This document shows positions 1-6,030 of a DNA stretch of 28,165 nt, one piece after another; positions within the stretch are counted from its first letter, which is position 1; each line of letters opens with the position of its first letter. The position numbers and the translations under genes were made by a program. The DNA comes from G020351775 sp039588335 (lineage in GTDB: Bacteria > Gemmatimonadota > Gemmatimonadetes > Gemmatimonadales > GWC2-71-9): positions 1-28,165 of the forward strand of contig JBDGZZ010000089.1 in assembly GCA_039588335.1 (NCBI GenBank). The letters run 5' to 3'. The notes under the pieces are model-generated. The model had not been told where the DNA came from. It did no database searches and was given only the letters and a program-made list of their open reading frames with translations.

Positions 1-318
1 GTTGGTGGGCTCGGCCTTGGCCCAGGTGCCAACATCGGTACAGAAGTGGCCTTGTTCGAGGCGACGCATGGTACCGCGCCGAAATACACCGGCTTGGACA
101 AGGTGAACCCCGGTTCTCTAATCCTGTCGGCCGTCATGATGCTCAACCACATGGGTTGGAATGAGGCTGCCGATCTCGTGATCGAGGGTATGAGGAAGGC
201 GATCAAGGACGGTCACGTGACTTACGACCTCGCACGCCTGATGAAGGCAGAGGGAAGGCAGGACGTGACCGAGCTGTCGTGCTCCGGTTTTGGGGAGGCG
301 ATAATCGAGAGGATGTAA
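1..318 (+). CDS. icd: Isocitrate dehydrogenase, C-terminal part (5' end outside window)
   Basis: The reading frame is open from base 1 and ends with TAA at 316-318, giving about 105 C-terminal residues. It reads GLGPGANIG, then ATHGTAPKYTG, NPGSLILSAVMML and VTYDLARLMKAEG. These are the conserved C-terminal NADP-binding segments of the isocitrate/isopropylmalate dehydrogenase family, and the HGTAP motif is diagnostic. The enzyme oxidises isocitrate to 2-oxoglutarate in the cytosol as part of the TCA cycle. The true start lies upstream of the window. The gene is followed by a hairpin at 344-386. The last ~170 coding bases plus this hairpin recur in diverged form at 3921-4158, on the far side of the flavin cassette. 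NADP rather than NAD specificity is the usual case but cannot be checked from this fragment. Confidence 0.95.
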   Translation, partial: VGGLGLGPGANIGTEVALFEATHGTAPKYTGLDKVNPGSLILSAVMMLNHMGWNEAADLVIEGMRKAIKDGHVTYDLARLMKAEGRQDVTELSCSGFGEAIIERM

Positions 319-343
319 CGGGTCCCTAGAAATGTTGGTTCTT

Positions 344-386
344 GTGCCCCGTCGTCCTGGATGATTGGTAAGGGATGGCGGGGCAC
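344..386 (+). terminator. Hairpin downstream of icd
   Basis: GTGCCCCG (344-351) pairs perfectly with CGGGGCAC (379-386) 26 nt after the icd stop codon. No T-run follows, so it is not a textbook intrinsic terminator; it may be a 3'-end protecting stem or a Rho-assisted terminator. The diverged icd copy has an equivalent stem at 4114-4158 with one G-T pair replacing a Watson-Crick pair, so the structure is conserved while the sequence differs. Confidence 0.6.
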
Positions 387-449
387 GATATGTTGCTAGA
401 ACCGGCGTTGACACCAACTCATAACTGCCTAACCCCGATCATTTGTGCA

Positions 450-481
450 ACAAGTTGAGTACTCAATTCCGGACAAGTTGA
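450..481 (+). promoter_or_regulatory. Candidate operator upstream of apbE
   Basis: TTGAGTACTCAA at 455-466 is a perfect 12-bp palindrome. It overlaps the first of two 9-bp direct repeats ACAAGTTGA (450-458 and 473-481), 23 bp apart. The sites lie 43-74 bp upstream of the apbE start, in the only sizeable non-coding gap before the four-gene cassette. A TTGACA hexamer lies upstream at about 404-409, with no convincing -10 partner. The role as a regulator binding site is inferred. Confidence 0.35.
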
Positions 482-523
482 CTTTGCGGCGCGTCGTGGT
501 TTCCTTGTGTCCCAGTCCAGCTC

Positions 524-1555
524 ATGCACAGCAGCCCTCCCGTGCTCGTCGCACTCTCGTTAGCGCTCTCGCAAGCTACAGCGCCCACCACATGGATCGA
601 GCACGAGGCCTACGCCATGGGCACGCGTGTGCACATGCTGATCGGGGCCAACGACCGCGCCACCGCGCGGGACGCGATGCAGGTGGTCCTGGAGCAGGTT
701 GCAGATGCCGAGCGGCTATTGAGCACGTGGACGGCATTGAGCGAACTCGGGCGCCTCAATCACGCTGTACCGGAAGAACCGGTGCAGCTGTCGACCTCGT
801 TGTTCGAGCTGCTTGAGGAGGCGTCACGCTGGTCGGAGCGCACGAGTGGCGCGTTCGATCCTGGCATCGGCCCGCTGATCGATGCGTGGGATCTGCGCGG
901 CTCGGGCCACCGCCCGACCGCGGTGGAGCTCGAGGTAGCCCGACTAGGTTCCGGGATCGAAAACTTTGGGCTCGACCACGTGGCGCAGTCGGCAACGAGG
1001 CCCGCGGACGCCGCGTGGATCGATGCCGGTGCCTTCGGCAAAGGGTATGCCTTACGGAAGGTTCGCGCGACACTTTCAGCCCGCGGCGTGCGCTCAGCCA
1101 CCGTCAATCTAGGCGGACAGATCCTCCTGGTTGGATCCGATTCGAGTGGGACGCCGTGGGGAATCGGAATCGCACATCCCCGCCATCGGGAGCGGCGGAT
1201 CCGCACAATGCGGGTTGCCGACGCCTCCGTAGCAACGACTGGACAATCAGAGCGTCGTATCCGAGTTGACGGGAAGGAGATGGGCCACGTGTTGGATCCG
1301 AGGACGGGACACCCCGTTTCCGCGTGGGGCAGTGTAACCGTGGTGGCCCGCGACCCACTCGAAGCGGATGTCTTGGCGACGGCGCTATTCGTCATGGGGC
1401 GAGAGGAAGCCATCGCGTGGAGTGAACAACACCGGGTCGCGGCGGTAATCGTGGCTGAGCGGCATGACGGAGGCCTGGCTGTGACGGTGACAGAGGCCGC
1501 ACGATCAATGATGGGGCCATACGCAGAACACGATGAAGCAAGACACTATGAATAG
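524..1555 (+). CDS. apbE: FAD:protein FMN transferase (ApbE family), exported
   Basis: 343 aa. ApbE enzymes use FAD to attach FMN covalently to Thr/Ser in target proteins outside the cytoplasm. Family motifs appear in order: EAYAMGTRVHM near residues 29-39, DAGAFGKGYA at 167-176 (the usual D-x-G-x-x-x-K-G-Y), NLGGQILLVG at about 196-205, HVLDPRTGHPVS at 255-266, and EADVLATALFVMG near 280-292. In the last motif D282 occupies the family's metal-binding Asp position. The N-terminus MHSSPPVLVALSLAL is hydrophobic and short, consistent with a signal peptide or anchor. The gene is first in a tight cluster with a porin, an FMN-binding protein and a membrane protein. The FMN-binding protein is the obvious substrate. 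The porin start follows 11 bases after this stop. Length is normal for the family. Confidence 0.92.
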   Translation: MHSSPPVLVALSLALSQATAPTTWIEHEAYAMGTRVHMLIGANDRATARDAMQVVLEQVADAERLLSTWTALSELGRLNHAVPEEPVQLSTSLFELLEEASRWSERTSGAFDPGIGPLIDAWDLRGSGHRPTAVELEVARLGSGIENFGLDHVAQSATRPADAAWIDAGAFGKGYALRKVRATLSARGVRSATVNLGGQILLVGSDSSGTPWGIGIAHPRHRERRIRTMRVADASVATTGQSERRIRVDGKEMGHVLDPRTGHPVSAWGSVTVVARDPLEADVLATALFVMGREEAIAWSEQHRVAAVIVAERHDGGLAVTVTEAARSMMGPYAEHDEARHYE

Positions 1556-1566
1556 GAATACGTGAA

Positions 1567-2874
1567 GTGACCATAAGCAGGATCCTCGCGACGAGTGTGC
1601 TCGCGGCCGTGATGGCGTCGCCGGTCGCAGCGCAAGAGACCGACTCGGTGCGGCTCGCTGAGTTGGAGAAACAAATGGAAGCGTTGACCCGCGAACTTGA
1701 GCGTTTGCGTCTCGGTGAGGACGTCGCGGTTGTTGCCGATACTTCAGTACTCGGATTTGCCCCGGCCGCCTCGAAAGTCTATCGAATTGATCGTGGAGTA
1801 TCGCTGGGTGGATATGGGGAAGTGCTCTACGAGCGGTTCGCCGCTACGCGGGAGGATGGCTCAGCCTCGGGCAGAACTAGCCAAGTGGATGCACTTAGGG
1901 CCGTGTTGTACGTAGGCTACAAGTTCGACGACCAGTTGCTCTTCAACTCGGAGATCGAGATTGAGCATGCGGCCACTGGGCAAGCGGGATCGGTCGCCAT
2001 GGAGTTCGCCTACATTGACTATCGCTTTGCCGATCCCCTCGGCCTACGCGCGGGGTTGCTGTTGGTGCCGATGGGGATCGTGAATGAGATTCACGAACCG
2101 ACGACATTCATGACGACCGAGCGTCCTGAAACCGAGCGGCGCATCATTCCGACGACGTGGCGGGAGAACGGCATCGGACTTTTCGGTGACGCGGCAGGGT
2201 TGTCCTATCGGGCCTACCTCATCAACGGTATGGACGGTGTCGGCGGCGGCTCGTCGAAAGCCAAGGGATTCGGTGCCTCAGGTCTGCGCGACGGTCGGCA
2301 GAAGGGGTCGAAGGCGGTGGCCGAGGACCTCGCGGTCGTTGCGCGTCTGGATTTCGTTGGGAAACCCGGTTTGATAGTCGGGGCCTCAGGGTACCTCGGC
2401 CAATCCGGCCAGAACAATCCTCCCTCGTCTGGAACCGGCAGCATCAGCGCTCGCACGGTCCTGACCGAAGGCCACGTCGATTGGCAGTTCCGCGGCCTCT
2501 CGCTTCGCGCGTTGGGTGCACTCGCATTCGTCGACGATGTCGTGGCCCTCAACGACGTGAAACAACTCACGGGCGTCGAATCCATCGGCGAACGGATGTA
2601 CGGGTGGTACGTCGAGGCCAGCTATGATATGTTGCGCTCGGCGTCAACGGTCCACCAGCTTCGTCCAGTTGCGCGATTTGAGCAGGTCAACACCCAAAGC
2701 CGGGTTCCGCAGGGATTCGCAGCCGATCCGGCCAACGACGTGCAGGTAGTGACACTCGGCGCCGCTTGGAAGCCCATCACGAATCTCGTGTTCAAAGCTG
2801 ACTATCAACTTCGGTCGAACGCGGCAAACACGGAAACCAACCAGTTCAACCTCGCGGTTGGCTACGTCTTCTAA
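1567..2874 (+). CDS. Outer-membrane porin, OprO/OprP-like
   Basis: 435 aa. A GTG start at 1567 is preceded by AGGAA; the upstream in-frame region has a stop. The N-terminus MTISRILATSVLAAVMASPVAAQ is a clear Sec signal peptide cleaved after Ala-Gln. A short heptad-rich coiled coil follows (LAELEKQMEALTRELERL, about residues 29-46), as in phosphate-selective-type porins. The rest alternates hydrophobic and polar residues in beta-strand fashion with Gly/Tyr/Asp-rich turns. The chain ends NLAVGYVF, and a terminal Phe is the standard outer-membrane barrel signal. Substrate is unknown. Its place between apbE and the FMN-binding gene suggests that a compound crossing the outer membrane is the donor or acceptor for the flavin system. 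The 3' end lies 7 bases before the likely start of the next gene. Confidence 0.8.
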   Translation: MTISRILATSVLAAVMASPVAAQETDSVRLAELEKQMEALTRELERLRLGEDVAVVADTSVLGFAPAASKVYRIDRGVSLGGYGEVLYERFAATREDGSASGRTSQVDALRAVLYVGYKFDDQLLFNSEIEIEHAATGQAGSVAMEFAYIDYRFADPLGLRAGLLLVPMGIVNEIHEPTTFMTTERPETERRIIPTTWRENGIGLFGDAAGLSYRAYLINGMDGVGGGSSKAKGFGASGLRDGRQKGSKAVAEDLAVVARLDFVGKPGLIVGASGYLGQSGQNNPPSSGTGSISARTVLTEGHVDWQFRGLSLRALGALAFVDDVVALNDVKQLTGVESIGERMYGWYVEASYDMLRSASTVHQLRPVARFEQVNTQSRVPQGFAADPANDVQVVTLGAAWKPITNLVFKADYQLRSNAANTETNQFNLAVGYVF

Positions 2875-2881
2875 CTGCAAG

Positions 2882-3445
2882 ATGTGGAGTATGGTTTGCC
2901 GCTTGGCCCTCGTCACTGTGGGGCTCGCCGGGTGGACGGTCGAGCTCAGCGCTCAGGCTCGCCTTACCCAGGACGAGGCGTTGCACCTCGCGTTCCCAGA
3001 GGCGGCGCATATCGAACGCAAGACGGCATTTCTGTCAGAGGAGGATCGGGCACTAGCGGAGCAGGCTGCTGGAGAAGGCATCCGCGTCGAGCAGAACGTC
3101 GTGACGTACTATCTCGCCCAGGGTACCGACGGCCTGCCGTTGGGGGTGGCGTACTTTGATGCACACATCGTGCGTACCCTTGACGAGGTGCTCATGATCG
3201 TGGTGGGGACGGATGACTCCATTCGGAGCGTCGACGTCCTACGGTTTTCAGAACCGCCGGAATACCGCGCTCCGGACGCTTGGCTCGCAACGATACGCGG
3301 CAAGTCGCTTGGTGACGAGCTGTCTCTGAAGGGTGATGTGGTCAACCTCACGGGCGCGTCGCTCACGGCCCGGGCGGTCGTCCGAGCCTCGAGATTGGTG
3401 CTTGCCCTACACGAGGCTATTGCGCCGTTCGATGACCAACAGTAA
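2882..3445 (+). CDS. Exported FMN-binding domain protein (ApbE substrate)
   Basis: 187 aa from ATG 2882; a TTG at 2858 in the same frame would overlap the porin gene. The N-terminus (MVCRLALVTVGLAGWTVELSAQ) is a signal peptide. The mature part resembles the NqrC/RnfG-type FMN-binding domain: TYYLAQGTDGLPLGVAYFDAHIVRT, a central IRSVDVLRFSEPPEY strand, then LTGASLTARAVV at 156-167. The last stretch matches the flavinylation motif (S/T)-G-A-(T/S)-x-(S/T), so FMN would be linked to Ser160. Two deviations stand out: Ser replaces the usual Thr, and the Asp normally three residues before the first T is Val154 (with Asn155 next to it). The gene overlaps the following membrane protein gene by 14 bases, a sign of translational coupling. 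Confidence 0.78.
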   Translation: MWSMVCRLALVTVGLAGWTVELSAQARLTQDEALHLAFPEAAHIERKTAFLSEEDRALAEQAAGEGIRVEQNVVTYYLAQGTDGLPLGVAYFDAHIVRTLDEVLMIVVGTDDSIRSVDVLRFSEPPEYRAPDAWLATIRGKSLGDELSLKGDVVNLTGASLTARAVVRASRLVLALHEAIAPFDDQQ

Positions 3446-3911
3446 CCCGCCGTCCCAGTTCGAACTTTGGCTGCTCTGGACCAGCGGTGCGCTCACCACG
3501 GTCACCGGACTCGTGTACGCGTGGATGAAGTACTTTATGGAACCGATCGCGCCGTTTGCCGCGATCAACCACCCGCTCCAACCCATCGTGTTAAAGGCGC
3601 ACATCCTGGTGGCGCCGATCTTGGTGTTTGGCTTGGGGGCTGTTTCAGTGCGCCACGTTTGGACTCATTTGGTGAACGGCGTGTGGAGGCGCCGCCGCTC
3701 CGGAGTCGCAACGGCATTCATCGCCGTTGTCATGGTTGTCACCGGCTACCTGATACAGGCGATCACCGCTGAGGGATTCCTTCGAACGGTGGCCTACGTG
3801 CACATTGGCGTCGGGATAGTATTTGCCCTTGGGTTTCTCGTGCATTTGCTAGAAGTGCGTCTGACTTCCACGAACGGCGACAAGACAGGCGCGAGTCGTG
3901 AACGTCACTGA
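3432..3911 (+). CDS. Four-helix, His-rich membrane protein, probable cytochrome b-type partner
   Basis: 159 aa, starting at ATG 3432 inside the end of the FMN-binding gene; the frame extends upstream but that part is a shadow. Four hydrophobic helices are visible at about 11-33, 52-72, 91-111 and 117-140. Histidines fall in or near the membrane: H47, H57, H75, H79, H124 and H138. The layout (NHPLQP, KAHILVAP, RHVWTH, YVHIGVG) resembles small heme-b proteins of the cytochrome b561/DUF4405 kind, but I cannot assign a named family with certainty. Inferred role: pass electrons between the quinone pool and the periplasmic FMN protein encoded just upstream. It is the last gene of the cassette; the icd remnant begins only about ten bases downstream. 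Confidence 0.6.
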   Translation: MTNSNPPSQFELWLLWTSGALTTVTGLVYAWMKYFMEPIAPFAAINHPLQPIVLKAHILVAPILVFGLGAVSVRHVWTHLVNGVWRRRRSGVATAFIAVVMVVTGYLIQAITAEGFLRTVAYVHIGVGIVFALGFLVHLLEVRLTSTNGDKTGASRERH

Positions 3912-3920
3912 CCAACTACA

Positions 3921-4158
3921 CTCACATGAGTTGGAACGAGGCACCTGATCTCGTGATCGAAGGAATGAGAACGGCGATCCAAGATGGTCACGTGACTTAC
4001 GACCTCGCGTCTGATGAAGGCCGAGGGACGTGAAGACGTTACCGAGGTGTCGTTTCCCGAATTGGGGAACGCAATAATGGACCGGATGGAGAGGTCCGAG
4101 AAATGGTAGCACCGGTGTCCCGTTGCCCCGTATGATCAGTTAGGGATGAGGGGGCACC
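3921..4158 (+). pseudogene. icd (remnant): Diverged, frameshifted copy of the icd 3' end and its hairpin
   Basis: This stretch aligns with bases 147-386. By eye, bases 3925-4008 differ from the intact icd at 12 of about 83 aligned positions, and 3986-4008 is identical to 211-233 over 23 bases. Translation reads MSWNEAPDLVIEGMRTAIQDGHV and onward. Near 4009 a net two-base loss shifts the frame; the continuation in the new frame reads LMKAEGREDVTEVSFPELGNAIMDRM. Most differences are synonymous or conservative, so the copy looks like a tail from a related icd that later broke, not random decay. The trailing hairpin is preserved (GGTGTCCC 4114-4121 with GGGGCACC 4151-4158). No N-terminal icd part is present. 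Confidence 0.88.
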
Positions 4159-4212
4159 AATGTACTGAGATGGCATGTAGGCTAACAGCATCCCGAACTA
4201 CGCACGATAGAA

Positions 4213-4242
4213 AAGGCGGCTTCCCAGAAGGGAGGCCGCCTT
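4213..4242 (-). terminator. Intrinsic terminator of the minus-strand lipoprotein gene
   Basis: AAGGCGGC (4213-4220) pairs with GCCGCCTT (4235-4242). The stem continues through one T-G position and TCCC/GGGA to a four-base AGAA loop, 13 pairs in all. Read on the minus strand the stem runs into CCTTTTCT. It sits 23 bases beyond the stop of the 4266-5012 gene. Confidence 0.9.
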
Positions 4243-4265
4243 GTCGAGCTACCATCCGTTCCGAC

Positions 4266-5012
4266 CTATTGCTCGCGGCCGTCCCGGTCGGAATCTTCGA
4301 AAACGTCGATCGAGTTGCGGATATTGTCGGTGACCAGATTCTCATTCTGCTCACCCTTGTTGGCAGTTTCTGGATCGACAAGGTCGCCGGACGCATTCGC
4401 AAACCAGGATGATACGTCGAGGTGAAGCGTGATGTTCGTGCTGGTGGTGCCTTCACCTATTACGAGTGACGGAACGAGATCGTACTTCTGCTCGTCCATG
4501 AGGTCAGTGACATAGGTAAACTCCACACCATTGTACCAACCTGCGACTCGTACACTTGTGTCTATCAGATCGGGGTGCTGCGTGCGGAATGCCGCATCTT
4601 CAGGATCTCCGTTGCTCACCTTGTGAATGTCGAACTCCACCTCGTCGTACGTACCAGCGTCGATATCGATGCTCACGGCAGTCGTCGTAGACCCATTGAG
4701 GGGTACGCTCACGAGCATTGGTCCAGTCTCGAAAGATTCACAACCGAGCGGTTCCGGCTCAACGTCACAGTCGACCACATCCACTCGCTTGAGCTCTATT
4801 TCGCGCAATACCACTTCCACGCTCGAGAGGATCAGCTGGTTCTGTCCATCAGACATCGTGTCTGCCGCAGCGACTGAGAGCATCGCCTGGCCGGCTGGTG
4901 CGGTGGAGAAGGAGAGCGACACGCGAGTGGTGCCTCCGTCCAACCCTGTACTGTCGCTGCATGCGGTCAGCACTGCAACGGCGCAGATCAAAGAAGTGAT
5001 TCTGGCCTTCAT
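4266..5012 (-). CDS. Lipoprotein, DUF4382-like
   Basis: 248 aa. ATG at 5012 with GGAGG nine bases upstream. The N-terminus MKARITSLICAVAVLTAC is a lipoprotein signal peptide with lipobox L-T-A-C at 15-18; the mature end CSDSTG is typical of Gemmatimonadota lipoproteins. The body has a beta-rich stretch (ILSSVEVVLREIELKRV, then VSVPLNGSTTTAVSIDIDAG and YDEVEFDIHKV). This resembles the DUF4382 layout, where a predicted beta domain links a self-associating strand set to a 'sets a value by regression' type surface protein of unknown role. The C-terminus holds DSDRDGREQ, a possible calcium-type Asp loop. It is monocistronic, with its own terminator at 4213-4242. Family assignment is moderate; function is unknown. 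Confidence 0.7.
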   Translation of the reverse strand: MKARITSLICAVAVLTACSDSTGLDGGTTRVSLSFSTAPAGQAMLSVAAADTMSDGQNQLILSSVEVVLREIELKRVDVVDCDVEPEPLGCESFETGPMLVSVPLNGSTTTAVSIDIDAGTYDEVEFDIHKVSNGDPEDAAFRTQHPDLIDTSVRVAGWYNGVEFTYVTDLMDEQKYDLVPSLVIGEGTTSTNITLHLDVSSWFANASGDLVDPETANKGEQNENLVTDNIRNSIDVFEDSDRDGREQ

Positions 5013-5289
5013 GGTCCCATCCTCCGATTAGGTTCTGGTTGGTGTTATGCTTCTTCAAGGCAATGGGGATACCAGGATCGTCCGTAGCCGAGCGGTCACC
5101 CAAGTACCGTAATACGATGGTGTTGCGGGGGTCGTGACGTGGCTCACCAAGAAGGAAGCTGACCCATAGTGGGGCACGCTGTACCGTTATGGGACAGCTA
5201 AGGCACGGGTGTTCTTTCGAATCATAGGAGCGCTGCCAGACTGGCCTTCCAATGTCCCGACCGATATCGTTCCCCATCGAGGTACAGTG

Positions 5290-5907
5290 ATGAGCAGCGA
5301 TCGCAAGCACCATTGGAATAAGGTCTACACCAAGAAGTCACCACTCGAAGTCAGTTGGTATCAACCTCGTCCCGCGCTCTCACTCGAGCTGATCGAGTCG
5401 TGCGGCTTGGATCGCGACACCGCGATTATTGACGTTGGCGCAGGTACGTCGACTCTGGTGGATGAGCTGCTGCAACTCGGTCACTCCAATCTCGCGGTGC
5501 TCGATGTATCAGAAGCTGCGATTGGCCACGGCAAGACTCGATTGGGTGCCGAGGCCGAGAAGGTGGAGTGGTACGTTGGGGACGTGACCGAGTTCGAGGC
5601 GCCGCACCAATTCGGCCTGTGGCACGACCGCGCAGTGCTTCACTTCCTTACTGACTCAGATGACCGAGCGAACTATCGCAGGTCGATGCTAGGCACGGTG
5701 GAGAATGGGGGACACGCCGTTGTCGCCACTTTCTCGTTGGAGGGCCCACCCCGTTGCAGCGGTCTCGATGTCGTTCGGTATAGTCCTGAGACTCTGAGCG
5801 CCGAACTGGGACCAGAACTCGAGCTAGTGACGGCCCGCGACGAAGCACACGAAACTCCGACAGGAGCCACTCAAGCTTTCACGTACTGCCTATTCCATCG
5901 GATTTAA
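5290..5907 (+). CDS. Class I SAM-dependent methyltransferase
   Basis: 205 aa from ATG 5290. The frame is open upstream to 5209, but the conserved start HHWNKVYTKKSPLEVSWYQ fits 5290. SAM motif I is IIDVGAGTSTLVDEL (near residues 47-61), followed by an acidic strand end LAVLDVSE (binds the ribose), then VEWYVGDVTEF and the post-motif segment FGLWHDRAVLHFL. The ending KAFTYC-like strand (TQAFTYCLFHRI) is also usual. The sequence resembles the stand-alone 'methyltransferase type 12' group related to thiopurine methyltransferase folds. Substrate is unknown. No neighbouring gene shares an evident pathway. Confidence 0.88.
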   Translation: MSSDRKHHWNKVYTKKSPLEVSWYQPRPALSLELIESCGLDRDTAIIDVGAGTSTLVDELLQLGHSNLAVLDVSEAAIGHGKTRLGAEAEKVEWYVGDVTEFEAPHQFGLWHDRAVLHFLTDSDDRANYRRSMLGTVENGGHAVVATFSLEGPPRCSGLDVVRYSPETLSAELGPELELVTARDEAHETPTGATQAFTYCLFHRI

Positions 5908-5930
5908 CCGCTCCTGCGCCCGGTACCCAT

Positions 5931-5990
5931 TATGCAATCTGCATCTGCACTCTGCAATCTGCTCCCCGCACCCTGCTCCCCGCTCCCTCA
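5931..5990. repeat. Degenerate 7-bp repeat array (TGCaaTC / CGCtCCC type)
   Basis: TGC or CGC recurs at 5933, 5940, 5946, 5953, 5960, 5967, 5974 and 5981, that is every 7 bases with one step of 6. The words drift from TGCAATC/TGCACTC to TGCTCCC/CGCTCCC. The array fills the gap between the methyltransferase and kinase genes. Two other loci in this window show the same 7-bp period with different words. Confidence 0.7.
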
Positions 5991-6030
5991 TTCCTGACAT
6001 AACACGTCTGATTCTCGTACTTTTGATGTC

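Noticed and set aside
445..816. 123-aa frame over the start of apbE
   Set aside because: Arg/Ala/His-rich shadow overlapping the ApbE motifs in frame +2.
5013..5289. Regulatory RNA in the gap between lipoprotein and methyltransferase genes
   Set aside because: No strong stem with a T-run or known riboswitch core could be seen; the 277 bases hold only the promoters of the two divergent genes, none with a clear box pair.
4849..5313. 154-aa minus-strand frame over the lipoprotein start
   Set aside because: It is out of frame with the lipoprotein and lacks a domain; the lipoprotein has a convincing signal peptide and ribosome site.
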